Shown one piece after another: positions 29,035 to 38,980 of a stretch of DNA of 64,000 nt (positions within the stretch are counted from its first letter, which is position 1; the number at the start of each line of letters is the position of its first letter). The notes under the pieces were generated by a model. The model saw nothing but the letters and a program-made list of their open reading frames with translations. It searched no databases and was not told the origin of the DNA. The position numbers and the translations under genes are program-made. Location of the stretch: assembly GCA_963719005.1 (NCBI GenBank), contig CAVRAR010000018.1, forward strand, positions 248,001-312,000, in the 5' to 3' direction. Source of the DNA: G963675935 sp963719005 (lineage in GTDB: Bacteria; Planctomycetota; Planctomycetia; Pirellulales; Thermoguttaceae).

Positions 29035-29460
29035 TCAAGTTCACCGTTGCGGAAATGCAACGGAGGAATTCAAAGAGTGGATGAGAACGGCAAACGGCCC
29101 TCTTTCTGGTTGGGTAGTTCGGATTGCTGAAAACTGATTCCTCCCACGGCTTCTCGGCGCTTTGTTTGAGAGATGGCAATATTGGAACGGCGGCGCAGTG
29201 GATTCACGACTCCAGCGATAGCCGCTCGGTCTTCCTGTAAAGCCGACCTTTCTTGAGATTGCCAATGACGCGATAGTGCCGAGCCTCACGAGGAACGATC
29301 AAGGAGTCCATCCGACAGAGACGTCGCAATCGACTGGGGCGTGTCCGGCGAGGCTTCCACCGCCCGATTGACGGTGCTCAGGGCATCTCGCTAGAATGAT
29401 CTGCATCGTGCCCCTCCGAGAACAGTTGCGGCAGAGCGTAGACGAGCCCCGCCACACGCC
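29035..29460. other. Intergenic region with possible gene remnant
   Basis: No complete gene is supported. A leftward 35-codon frame starting near 29312 (MDSLIVPREARHYRVIG) might be the tail of a decayed gene. No repeat or RNA gene was found. Confidence 0.3.
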
Positions 29461-30198
29461 ATGACGAGTTGGATGTCGAGAACCTGTCCGAACTGCGGAT
29501 CGAGCGACGTGCATGCCCGGCAGAACCTGGGCGATTGGACGTGCCTCGATTGCGGGCGCTGTTGGCGCCCGGAATCGGTCGGGGCTTCGCCCGAACCCGC
29601 GGCAACGGAACCGCAAGGGCTGGGGTTTCCCGATCTGGTCCGGCTGCCCTATCCCGTGGCCCTGACGGCAAGGCGGCTCGGCCGGGCGATCGAAGCCCGA
29701 CGCGACGTGCTGAAAACGCTCTTCGCACTGAAGGACTGCTTCGAGGCGGCGATCAAGTATTGCGGGGCCGTGCTCCTGGCCGAATACGCTCGTAGTCCGG
29801 CGTGCACCGCGGAGCGCAACGCGGTGTTGCTGGAGAAGATCGTTCGGCCCTCGCTGGGCGTGTGGGTGCATCAGGTGGCCGGCGATCTCAGCCACTGGCT
29901 GGCGGCGAGCGAGCCGGCTGCGGGCCCGCTCGTAGCGCGGGTCTTCGTCGAGCCACCGCGACAGAAGGGAGCCAAGGCCCGGGCCACGCCGCTGTTGGAG
30001 CAGTGCAAGCAATTTGTCAGCTACCGCAACGACGCCTTGGGGCACGGGGCGATGCGATCGGATTTCCCCGGGCGGGGATCGCATCGCCAGCGCGTCGGAG
30101 GACAAGGCCGTGCGGATGTGGGCCGCCGAAAGCGGTGCGGAACTGGCCGTGTTGCGCGGGCACGAAGGCGGGGTGGATTCCGTGGCCTTTTCCCCTGA
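29461..30198 (+). CDS. Zinc-ribbon plus HEPN-like helical protein, 3' end fused out of frame to WD40 DNA
   Basis: Residues 5-33 form a zinc ribbon (CPNCGSSDVHARQNLGDWTC then CGRCW: two CxxC pairs). Residues about 60-200 are helical and end with FVSYRNDALGHGAM. Its Arg-x5-His fits the RX4-6H signature of HEPN-fold RNase/toxin domains, though the match is short. From about 30060 the frame reads through DNA that encodes WD40 repeats in another frame, so the last 45 residues (Arg/Gly-rich) are not natural. This looks like a deletion that joined the 5' part of a longer gene to the end of a WD40 gene. Start ATG 29461 could also be 29473. The HEPN assignment is an inference. Confidence 0.5.
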   Translation: MTSWMSRTCPNCGSSDVHARQNLGDWTCLDCGRCWRPESVGASPEPAATEPQGLGFPDLVRLPYPVALTARRLGRAIEARRDVLKTLFALKDCFEAAIKYCGAVLLAEYARSPACTAERNAVLLEKIVRPSLGVWVHQVAGDLSHWLAASEPAAGPLVARVFVEPPRQKGAKARATPLLEQCKQFVSYRNDALGHGAMRSDFPGRGSHRQRVGGQGRADVGRRKRCGTGRVARARRRGGFRGLFP

Positions 30199-30574
30199 CG
30201 GGGATCAGATCGTCAGCGCGTCTTGGGACAAGACCGTGCGGGTCTGGGACGTCGCCACCGGCGAGTGCGTGGAGGTCATTCGAGGCTCGGGAGATGTGCA
30301 GGCGATCGCAACTGGCCGACGGCAGTTCCCTTTCCGCGTCCTCGGTTTCGGGCCAGAAACCGTCGTCGAGCGGCTTGAGACCGGTAATCTCGTCGCCCGG
30401 TTGCCATTCAGTCTCGACAACATTGTTACCCATCCTTCCGGCCGCACTTGGGCGGGAGCGGCCGGCAGCCATCTCGAAATCATCACGCTGGAACAGGCTG
30501 AGGCTGGCTCCCGGGTTAAAGACGCAGTAAAATCGCCGTTGGCGCCGCCCATACCCAAGACAAGGCCATGGTGA
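30060..30574 (+). pseudogene. WD40-repeat remnant
   Basis: In the frame different from the zinc-ribbon gene, SPGGDRIASASEDKAVRMWA and VAFSPDGDQIVSASWDKTVR then VWDVATGE are two WD40 blades, and THPSGRTWAGAAGSHLEIIT is a tail seen behind such propellers. There is no start codon context and upstream blades are absent. About two blades cannot form a propeller, so this is the 3' remainder of a larger gene. A further shift near 30310 is possible. Confidence 0.65.
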
Positions 30575-30704
30575 AAGTTTTGGAGATGATCGGCCCTGGC
30601 CACCACCTGGAGAAACATCCGCGTGTTCAATCGGCGGAGGCTGTGCTACACTAACGGCGCCGCACGCAAACGGATGGCTGCGTTGGCCCCCGTCTGGATC
30701 GCCC

Positions 30705-32897
30705 ATGAATCCCCTCAGCCCGCCCGGCCAAGTGGAGAACGCACGATTGAAAAGCGGCCCGCCGAGCGGTCCGCCGCCAGGGTCGCGGCCTATTTGGCAG
30801 CAGATCTCGGAGGGCCAACCGGGCTCTACAGCCACGGTGGAAGTTCCGGAACCGTTTCATTCGGCGTTGGCTGGCGGCCTTCCCGGACCGGCAGGCGACG
30901 CGGATGCCGTCTCGCCGCAGGCGTTGTTCGGGCGTGCCTTGACGCGGATTGCCGTGGGGCGCGACGCCGAGGCGCGTGCGGACCTCGAAGCCGCCTTGCC
31001 GACGCTCGGCGACGCCTGCCGGCTGGAAACGGCTTTCCTGGACCTTCGGAGTCGAAAGGGCATTCACGAAGCCCGCGATCAAGCGGTCGAACTTGCTGCT
31101 CGATCGGGGGATCGCCCGGTGTTGGCCGCGCGTGCCTGGCACGTTGTAGGACTTGCGGAACACTGGCTGCGCAATTCGGCGGGCGCACTCGACGCGCTCT
31201 TGAAGTCTTCTGAAATCTACGCGTCCCTGGGAGAGCGATGCGGTCGCGCCCGCGTCTACGATACGCTCGGAATGGTGGAAGCTGCTTGCGGGCGATTGGA
31301 CTGCTCCTTGCATTGGTATGCCATGGCGCTGGTCGACAAGACGCTGATGGTCGATTGGCCGGGGGTGGCGATTACCCTGGGAAACCTCGGGCGGGTGCAT
31401 TTGCAGGCGGGCCGTTTCGCCAACGGGCTGGAGTGTTTCCGACGAGACCTGGAAATTTCGACGGCCCTGAGCGATCGGCGCGGAATGTGCCAGATGCACG
31501 CGGATATGGCCCGCTGCCTGCTCGGCCTTCAAGATTACGCGTTGGCCCAACAGCAGTTGCAGAACGCCCTGACATTAGCTCACGGCAACGGTTTTCGGGA
31601 CGTGGAATTCTTTGCGCACAAGGATCTTGTCCTTTGCCACATTGGCCAACGGCGGCTTGCGGAGGCGTCCCTTGAGCTGCGGGCCGCGGAGGGTTTGGTG
31701 AGCGAGTTGCGAGAGCCTTATTTTCGGCTGGTGCTCCTCAGTGCGCAGGGAGAATTGGCAGTGGCCGCAGGCCAAAGCAAGGCGGCCGTTCTGCTCGAGG
31801 AGGCGGTGGAAGGATTCAAGAACGCAAACCTGCCGGACCTGGAAATCGCTGCCAGGATCACGCTGGCCGGCACTTACCTGGACCAAAGATGCAAAGCGCT
31901 GGCCGAGGATTGCCTGCATCGCGCATTGCGGCTCGCCCGACGCGACGGATACGCGCGCTACTTGCCAGTGCTCAATGAGGCCATGGCGCGGATGGATCTC
32001 GTGGAGGGGGCCATGGAAGAGGCGCCGCGGCCAATCGTGGGCGCCGGCGAGGGGCATCCGGACAATGCTTACGTCGTTCTGCAGCAACTCGGCTGCGGCG
32101 CGTTCGGAGACGTGTATCGGGCGTACGACGCCCAACGAGGGCAGGACGTGGCGCTGAAGCGACTGCGATTGGAGCGCTTGTACGATCCGCGCCGTCGCCG
32201 GCAAATCATCAATTCCGCCCGCCGCGAGTTGGAGGCCGCCTCACGCGTGCGGCATCCCGGGGTGGTGCGGATCCTGGCCGTCGGCTGCGAAGCGGAAACC
32301 GGCTTCTACGTGGTCCAGGAGTTCGTGCCCGGCCGGTCGCTGGCCCAGACAATGTCCTCCGGCGCGGCGGCGGATCCCGCCGAAGTCCTGCTCCTGGTGG
32401 AACGGGTCGCCGAAGCGCTTCAGGCCTTGCACGACTGTGGCGTCGTACACCGCGACGTGAAGCCGGCGAACATCCTCGTGCGTCCCGATCATTCTCCGGT
32501 GCTCGTCGATTTCGGCATCGCCTATTTGCCGAAGGCAAGCGCGGCCGAACCGCTCCTGGGCACAATCGAGTACATGGCTCCCGAGCAGGCCTTGGGCCGG
32601 CGGGTCGACGGCCGAGCCGATCTCTATGCGTTGGGGGTGGTTGCCTATGAGTGGCTGTGCGGCGTGCGCCCGCTTCGCCTTCGCGGCCGGGACTGGAACG
32701 AAATGGCCCGTGATCTTGCTGCGCGGACCGCGCCGCCCATTTCCAGTTTTCGACCGAGTGTTGTGCCGGAGCTCGAAGGGTTCGTCGCGGCGCTGTTGGC
32801 GAAGAAGCCTCGTCACCGGCCCGCGAATGGGGCCAGGGTGGCCCAGATGTGCCGCGAGATCCGCCACGACCGTCTCTTGGAACGGCCGTCAAAATGA
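30705..32897 (+). CDS. TPR-repeat protein with C-terminal Ser/Thr protein kinase domain
   Basis: This 730-residue protein starts at ATG 30705, without a clear ribosome site. Residues about 75-440 are tetratricopeptide-like helical repeats (ALFGRALTRIAVGRDAEARA, LGNLGRVHLQAGRFANGLEC, MARCLLGLQDYALAQQQL). The kinase domain is at the C-terminus, about 455-725: LGCGAFGDVYRAYD (Gly loop), DVALKRL (Lys), GVVHRDVKPANILV (catalytic loop), DFGIAY (metal) and GTIEYMAPEQALG. All key residues are present, so it should be active. Planctomycete kinases usually have the kinase first and TPRs after; the order is reversed here and no membrane helix is seen, so it is cytoplasmic. It lies next to an FHA protease and a second kinase. 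Confidence 0.88.
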   Translation: MNPLSPPGQVENARLKSGPPSGPPPGSRPIWQQISEGQPGSTATVEVPEPFHSALAGGLPGPAGDADAVSPQALFGRALTRIAVGRDAEARADLEAALPTLGDACRLETAFLDLRSRKGIHEARDQAVELAARSGDRPVLAARAWHVVGLAEHWLRNSAGALDALLKSSEIYASLGERCGRARVYDTLGMVEAACGRLDCSLHWYAMALVDKTLMVDWPGVAITLGNLGRVHLQAGRFANGLECFRRDLEISTALSDRRGMCQMHADMARCLLGLQDYALAQQQLQNALTLAHGNGFRDVEFFAHKDLVLCHIGQRRLAEASLELRAAEGLVSELREPYFRLVLLSAQGELAVAAGQSKAAVLLEEAVEGFKNANLPDLEIAARITLAGTYLDQRCKALAEDCLHRALRLARRDGYARYLPVLNEAMARMDLVEGAMEEAPRPIVGAGEGHPDNAYVVLQQLGCGAFGDVYRAYDAQRGQDVALKRLRLERLYDPRRRRQIINSARRELEAASRVRHPGVVRILAVGCEAETGFYVVQEFVPGRSLAQTMSSGAAADPAEVLLLVERVAEALQALHDCGVVHRDVKPANILVRPDHSPVLVDFGIAYLPKASAAEPLLGTIEYMAPEQALGRRVDGRADLYALGVVAYEWLCGVRPLRLRGRDWNEMARDLAARTAPPISSFRPSVVPELEGFVAALLAKKPRHRPANGARVAQMCREIRHDRLLERPSK

Positions 32898-32973
32898 ATT
32901 TCAAACCGTACCCAGCATAACCGCCGGTCGGTGATGTCGCCGGAGGACCGAGATATGGTTCCTCTCACACCCT

Positions 32974-35407
32974 TTACGGACGAGCGCGGTACACGTACCA
33001 TCCGAAGCGGATGCCTTTGGTGGGGCCGCTAACGACGGCCAACAGCTTCTCCGGGCTCTCGACTTCGATGCCGATCGCAGCCCAGGAGGACGGCCCGTAA
33101 TCCGTAGCAACAGCCTTTTCCTTGCCATCCTTGACGCGACTGATGGCCAGCCCGATACGTTCGCCCCCATCGGACACGGCGATAATCAGGTACCGCCCGC
33201 CCGAGGGAATGTCACGTGTCAACAGCGACACGGCCTTGGGATCCGCCGACTTGTTTTCCGCCAGTTTTGCTTGTCCTTGCTTCTCGAGATGGAATTCAAA
33301 CGCGGAGGAAGACTTCTGCCGAAAATACCGTTGCAATTCTTGGACGACAGCGTCGCGGCGCGTTTCGAGAGGCGTGCGCTTTTGTTTAGCCTGGTAAAGA
33401 TAGATGTCGTAGTCGGCTGGAGTTGTTGCAGGGCTCGAAACCACGGCCTCGAACGTCTGGCCGGCCCTGACATCGCTTCGGACGGCCCAAAGCCACTCCT
33501 GATCCCCGGTGCTACGGTGCAGACGGCCTCGCTTCCCGTCGTTGATTTCGTACACGGCCAGCTCGATCGGCGCGAAATCCTTCGCTACCGCAATGAACGC
33601 GGCAGGCCCGCTGCCGGGTGTGGTCAGACGGTGTGTTTTTCCCTCGGCATTTTCCTTGGAGACGCTCCCCTTCACATGTGTCACTTGGGTGTCGGTGACT
33701 GCAAACTCGCCGCCCTGGGTCAGGGCCTTGGCCCACGCCGAGACCTCACGGTCCAGACAGTCCAGGCAAATCTGAGCGACCACCTCACGGCGATGGCTAA
33801 AATACCTGGCCAACTGCTCCTTCCAGCGCTGGAGCCGCTTTGCCTGGGCCGATTGCTCGGTGCCACTGAGCAATTCCCTGAGCAGGTCCACCCGCTGCCC
33901 GAAGTTGATCTGGGCACCCGTAGCGATCCGACTGAATCGCAAAGTTCCTTGCCCCTCGCGTTGAAGGATCCGAATGATGTTTCCCGCGCTGTTCAGTCCG
34001 ACCACGTCACCGCTTGCGAGGATCAAGGGGCTGCCGCTTGCCCCCCCGGTCGTCGGCAGCGAATGCTGGATCAACTGCCGTTCGGTCCAGTCTGTCTTGC
34101 TGATCCCGAAGTAATCCGTCAGTGCCGTGACGTAGGCGTGATGCAGGGTCGGCGTGGGCATCTTGGGATTCGTGCCCCCGAGGACCAGGTTTTCCACGGG
34201 GAAGCCAACATAGCCGATCGGATCGCACTCTTTGAGGCCCTGTAATGTCGCGTCTGACGCCAGCCGCAGAGCGGGGCCAAGCCCCTGTGGATGCTCGACG
34301 AACATCAGGGCCGCGTCGCAACCGCCGCCCGCCGCGCGTATGCTCTCCAGCTCGTCGATGCCGGTGCGCACGGCCGGTGCGTACTGGTCCCACAAATCGC
34401 AGAACTGCCCAAACCCGGGATGCACTCGCACCGACTTGATCTCGAAATCCTGGGGAGGATTCCCGCTCGACCGGATGATCATGGAATGCTGCTCGGCCAG
34501 ATTATCGAACTCTTCGGCCACATGCGCGTTGGTGGCGACAATGCCGCGTTGTTGGTCCACGACCCAGCAGGTTGCCACGGCCTTTTCGTGTTTGGCAGGA
34601 TCACGGGTCAGAACCAGGTAAACCGAGGGGACGGCTTGTCGCAGCGCTTCATTGAGCTTCCTGCCCGACTGAGACAAATCCTGCTCGACCCGCACGAATT
34701 TCGACTTCAGTTCATTGAGTGCGCCGATTTGTGTCTTGGTAAGTTGTTTCTCGTCTACAAGTTGGACTTGAACGCGATCGAGATGGGCCTTCACCTTTCC
34801 GATTTCCCGGTCGAATTGTCCGGCCTTTTGATCGGCCTGGCCTACTCTTTCGTCAACCTTCCTCACCTTCCGTCCCACTTCCTCGAACGCCTTGGTTACT
34901 GCCGTCCGAGTTGCTTGATTCGTCTGTTGCTGTCGTCCCCAGAGCCAATAGACCGTGCCAGCCGCGGCCAGCAGGGCGACAAGAACGCCCAAGGCGAGCA
35001 GAGTCGATCGTTGTGCCCTCGTCTCGGCGTCTCGCAACATCGTGGTCTTGCCGATCTGAGGGTGGCCGTCCGATTGGGTTGCTGGAAGCGCCGGCGACCC
35101 GCACGTTTCGACCACCAGTTTCGGGCCGTCGCGTCCAAGTTGCAGATCGGCGGTCTGGTCCAGTTCCTGATCGTCGATCGCCGGCTGGCCATTGACCAGC
35201 ACAAGATGGGCTTTGTTCAAGACGAGCCGGTACCTGCCCAGTTCCCGCCGCAGGGCGCAATGTTCCCGCCCGACGTGGACGTCTTCCGCCGGAAAAACGA
35301 TTGCACAGCGTTGAGGGTCGCGTCCCAGGGCAAGCTGCGGCAAGTCGTCGCCAAACTCGAGCACCTCGCCCGCGCGGCCCCCCTTCGAAGCGAATTTTGA
35401 GTCCCAT
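32974..35407 (-). CDS. FHA-transmembrane-trypsin-like serine protease, frameshift at a G6 run (35378-35383)
   Basis: The likely start is ATG 35407 (MGLKIRFEGG). One G too many in the run at 35378-35383 moves the frame; with five G it reads on as GGRAGEVLEFGDDLPQ. The FHA domain follows (LALGRDPQRCAIVF, VGREHCAL, LVNGQPAIDD), then a membrane helix (LLALGVLVALLAAAGTVYWL) and a coiled coil (KVDERVGQADQKAGQFDREI). The trypsin-like domain has His in IVATNAHVAEEF, Asp in GGGCDAALMFVEH and Ser in TTGGASGSPLI. The C-terminal 250 residues resemble a beta-rich extracellular module. The FHA part would sit inside the cell and the protease outside, linking phospho-Thr recognition to proteolysis. The gene is convergent with the TPR-kinase. 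Confidence 0.8.
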
Positions 35408-35491
35408 GGATTGAGTCCTCGCCCGAGCCGATTAAAGGGGGGCGGGCAACACGGGCCGGCCGGGAACGGCTGTCAAGCCTGCCCCTCATGA

Positions 35492-38400
35492 TTAACCAAC
35501 GTGTTGGGGAGTAACAATAACGCGCACAGAATCTTTAGCGATTGGAACGGCCGTTGCCGCTGGATCGATCCTCGTCGGAGCTTCCATCACGTCGGATGGC
35601 TGGGTACGGATACTCGCTCCTTCTAGGGAAGCCCGGTGCGGCGTCGCGCCCTTGCCGGGTTCCCACGGGAACCTGTGCAACTCCCCTTGCGGATTTTTCA
35701 GTTCAGCCTGGAGCTTTTGCAGTTCCGGACGACAGTGTCGGATGGTATTCGCTACCTTTGGATCTCGTTTTGCCTCAGGCACGGACGACTCCATTTGGTC
35801 GCACAGGTCGAGCGCCCTCAACGCGACCTGCGCGATCGCGGAGACCTGTGCCCGCCTGGACGGATCGTGCGTGTCGGACGAGTGCAGGACCTCCAGTCCC
35901 ACCAATGCCACGCCGAGCCTCACACTCAAAAGCCACTGGCGGTCACCGTCTTCGAGTTCACCGGGGGTGGCCTGAAGCGTCAACTCGGTGAGGTCACATG
36001 CGCTCATCGCTAGACTCCAGGTGCGTGCGTAGTCCTTCTCGTCCTCGGCGATCGTTGCGAGCACACCCGAACTTAGCGCCCTCCATCGCAGAACGCTTGG
36101 ATGGGCGCTCAAGTCCCGCGGACACTTCTCGGCCCCTGCCAGGGCGTCTTCGGCCGCCTTACGCGCCGCGCCGCGCCGGTCGGGGTCGGAGACAAGCACT
36201 AGGGCTTTCGCAACGAGCGTTTGCAAGCGCGCAACAACATACTGAAATCGTTCGTACGGATCGTCCTCACCGCCTGCCCGCGAAGCGGCCGCACCGAGGC
36301 GGTCGAGCATTGAGAGCGTCCTGTCGATCCGATTCACGAGGGCCGCGTCGGCCTTGGTGCCGCCAGATTGCAAAGCGGCGAGCAGCCTGACTGCTTCCGC
36401 CGCAGCGAAGACGGCGTCTCGGCCGCCTGGCTCATTGGGTATGGCATGTCGCTCGAACCGGTCGAAGGCATCGACAAGTCTGACCCGCGCCTCGTCGTCC
36501 CGATTGATCGCGCTCAGCCGCTGCGCCTCCCTCATGTATGTTTGCCCAAGAACCACCTCTACCCATGCTTCGGCAGGGTGTGCGCGGAAGAACTTTTCAA
36601 GTATGCACTGCGTTTTCGCAAACTGTTCTCGAAGATCGCGCGGAATGCCCATGTCTATTTTGTACCTGGCGTTGAGCATTTCGAGCCGCTCGACTTCGCT
36701 AAGGAGTCTTACGGTTTCACCGAACTCGCTTTGGGGCAGGCCCTTGGCAAAGTGATCGATTTCCTCAGCAAGGACATTGTGCATCAGGCCGTAGAGGGGG
36801 TCATTTCTAAACGCGATGACGTCATCACGCTCGAGCACCGTAATGGTTCCCATGATATATCCAAGCGCCTGCTTCAGGTTCCGCTCGGCTTCTTTCCGCG
36901 CTGCCGTTTCCCGTTGGTTCGCTGCTTCCAACTTGCGTTTCTCTGCATCCAGACGAATCACGAAACCGCCCAGCATGACGACAGCGACCAGAAGTGCTGC
37001 CGCCGCCATTCCTACCAGGGCCTTGTGCTCGCGCGTCCAGCGCCACAGCAACTCGCCCGCGCCCGCCTTGCGGATCGGCACCGGCTGGGCGTTCAAATAC
37101 AAATCGAGATAATCGGCCAACGTCTGCGCCGATTGCAGCCGGTCGGCCGCGTCGCGCTCGACCGCCCGGGCGACGATCGCCTCCAGGTCGCGGTCCAGCG
37201 TGCGGTCGATCTTCCGCAACGGGGGCAGATCGCGGTGGAGAACCGCGCTAGTGAGCGATGATTCATCCTCGGCGTCGCCAAAGGCACGTCGTCGGGCTAA
37301 CAGCTCCCAAAGGGTCACGCCCAACGCCCGGATATCGACCGTCGGGCCGACCTGGATCTTGGTGCGGGCCAACTGCTCGGGGGCCGCATAGCGGAGCGTG
37401 CCCAACAATCCGCCGGCGCTGGTCTTCGTCAGCCCGGTCGTCTGCCCCTTGGCCAAGCCGAAGTCCATCAGCACGATCCGCGAGCCGTCGGGCGTAAGCA
37501 TCAAGTTGGCTGGCTTGATGTCGCGGTGGACGAGGTTCTGCTCGTGGACCGTCTGCAAGGCTCGGGCCACGTCACGCACCAACCCAACGACGTGCCGCAC
37601 GTATCCGCCCGGATCGGTCTCCTGATCCGGCAGCGGCGGCAACGGGGGCAACGGCAGATCGGGTATGGCCGGCGTTTCGCCTGCCGTCTCGCCGGCGGCC
37701 GGGCCACCGGCGGACGAGGGCGCCGCACAGGCCACGGCGCCCGCGCCCCCTTCCCCCTTGTCGCCAGAAGTGCCGAACGCGAGCGGGCCACGCTGGCGCT
37801 CGCCAGCCGGCGCGGTCGATCCCTCCCCGTGCATCCGCGACCGGCCGATCTTGGACCGCTGCTTCTGGGCTGCCGTGCGCACGGCCTTGGCCCAAGTCGT
37901 GCCACCTAGGCTTTGCGCCGCCAACCCCGCATCGCCGTGGCTGACTTCGCGCCAGACCGACTCCAGGTCCACCCCCGGAATGTACTCCATAGCGTAGTAC
38001 AGTCGGCCGTCAGGCATTGTGCCACTGGTGAGAATCTTGACGATGTGGGGATGGTTGCACTTGGAAAGCAGCCGGATCTCGCGGCGGAAGCGGGCCAGTG
38101 CCGCGTCGTCATCGGCCAGATCGGCCGGCAACATCTTCAGCGCCACCAGCCGCCCCAGCGAAATCTGCCGGGCCAGATAGACCACCCCCATCCCACCGCT
38201 GCCCAACTGGCCCAAGATCTCAAAACCACCGGCTTGCGGATATTCAGGTCGGGCAGGTCCGAGGATGTTCTCGATCGACGGCGTCTCGGACAAACTCTGC
38301 TTGGCCAGCCGATCGAGATCCTCTTCGCTGACTGGCCGGCCGGTGACCTGCGACAATAGTTCTGCCATGGCCTGCTCCATGGCCTTGTCGCGCTCCGTCT

Positions 38401-38548
38401 TCCCGGTGAGATAGCTGAGGTACTCGACCTGCCGACCGTTGCAGTCGCGGTTGAGGAACTGCACTTCTTCCTGTAGACTGCTGCCGCAGAACACGAGCAA
38501 GGGGTCCAGCCTGAGCGGCACAGGCCGGCCCGGCCACAAGATCGCCAC
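35492..38548 (-). CDS. Membrane-anchored Ser/Thr protein kinase
   Basis: This is a 1018-residue protein. GTG 38548 is the most upstream codon before integrase-like DNA; ATG 38380 (MEQAMAELL) is an alternative. The kinase domain covers about 108-450: LGSGGMGVVYLARQ, LVALKML, HRDIKPANLML at 341, MDFGLAKG at 362 and YAAPEQLA. The canonical DxYxLG is altered to DIRALG. A Gly/Ala/Pro-rich insert of about 105 residues (203-310) splits the two lobes, and part of it (AGETAGETPAIP) may come from a short repeat. A membrane helix (LVGMAAAALLVAVVMLGGFV, about 535) is followed by a coiled coil and a helical TPR-like outer part. A phosphorylation sensor role is typical for such proteins. It is co-directional with the FHA protease 84 bases downstream. 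Confidence 0.82.
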   Translation of the reverse strand: MAILWPGRPVPLRLDPLLVFCGSSLQEEVQFLNRDCNGRQVEYLSYLTGKTERDKAMEQAMAELLSQVTGRPVSEEDLDRLAKQSLSETPSIENILGPARPEYPQAGGFEILGQLGSGGMGVVYLARQISLGRLVALKMLPADLADDDAALARFRREIRLLSKCNHPHIVKILTSGTMPDGRLYYAMEYIPGVDLESVWREVSHGDAGLAAQSLGGTTWAKAVRTAAQKQRSKIGRSRMHGEGSTAPAGERQRGPLAFGTSGDKGEGGAGAVACAAPSSAGGPAAGETAGETPAIPDLPLPPLPPLPDQETDPGGYVRHVVGLVRDVARALQTVHEQNLVHRDIKPANLMLTPDGSRIVLMDFGLAKGQTTGLTKTSAGGLLGTLRYAAPEQLARTKIQVGPTVDIRALGVTLWELLARRRAFGDAEDESSLTSAVLHRDLPPLRKIDRTLDRDLEAIVARAVERDAADRLQSAQTLADYLDLYLNAQPVPIRKAGAGELLWRWTREHKALVGMAAAALLVAVVMLGGFVIRLDAEKRKLEAANQRETAARKEAERNLKQALGYIMGTITVLERDDVIAFRNDPLYGLMHNVLAEEIDHFAKGLPQSEFGETVRLLSEVERLEMLNARYKIDMGIPRDLREQFAKTQCILEKFFRAHPAEAWVEVVLGQTYMREAQRLSAINRDDEARVRLVDAFDRFERHAIPNEPGGRDAVFAAAEAVRLLAALQSGGTKADAALVNRIDRTLSMLDRLGAAASRAGGEDDPYERFQYVVARLQTLVAKALVLVSDPDRRGAARKAAEDALAGAEKCPRDLSAHPSVLRWRALSSGVLATIAEDEKDYARTWSLAMSACDLTELTLQATPGELEDGDRQWLLSVRLGVALVGLEVLHSSDTHDPSRRAQVSAIAQVALRALDLCDQMESSVPEAKRDPKVANTIRHCRPELQKLQAELKNPQGELHRFPWEPGKGATPHRASLEGASIRTQPSDVMEAPTRIDPAATAVPIAKDSVRVIVTPQHVG

Positions 38549-38583
38549 GCGGTTGGGCGCCAGCCCGGCCGCCTGCTCCTGCG

Positions 38584-38769
38584 ATAGGCATCCGCAAGCT
38601 CCACCACCGTCAAGGCTTCAGTTGCTTGTTCCGCGGGAAGAGTGCTGAAGGAAGAAGCCGCCAATTCAGCGACAAGACGGCCGTATTCAGCTTTGGTCTC
38701 AGCGGTGCCGTAACGGCCCGTGTAGATTACTTTCCCGTGAACTTCGGACGTACTGCGCGTCCGCTGGAG
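38584..38769 (-). pseudogene. Tyrosine-recombinase (integrase) N-terminal remnant
   Basis: In the frame that ends where the kinase frame begins, the sequence reads HGKVIYTGRYGTAETKAEYG, RLVAELAA and ALTVVELADAY. This matches the arm-binding N-terminal part of planctomycete phage-type integrases ('GKxxYLGxYGTxESKxEYxRLVAEW...LTVxELxxxY'). It stops at about 38584, and no catalytic Arg-His-Tyr domain follows. It looks like a leftover from an integrase that was cut off at the 5' side of the kinase gene. DNA from 38770 to 38980 has no recognisable gene. Confidence 0.5.
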
Positions 38770-38980
38770 TGAAGCGAACGCTCCTCGAATATCCCGTACC
38801 GGTTGGGGAGAGACGAGGCAGGATTGCGAGCGATAGAGCGGGCCGAAATGTCATGGTTCGGCTCGGTGAGCGGAGCGAAACCGACACGTGTCGGTCAATG
38901 GGAGGCAAACCCCAGAGCCCATAGACCAGTGGCATCGCTGTTTCGATCCTGACGGCCTTAAATCGGACCGCAGCCGTGCC

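Noticed and set aside
37660..37720. AGETAGETPAIP segment of the membrane kinase as an inserted palindrome
   Set aside because: Only short GGCCGGCG-type complementarity is present and the whole insert is low-complexity, so it cannot be separated from natural linker sequence.
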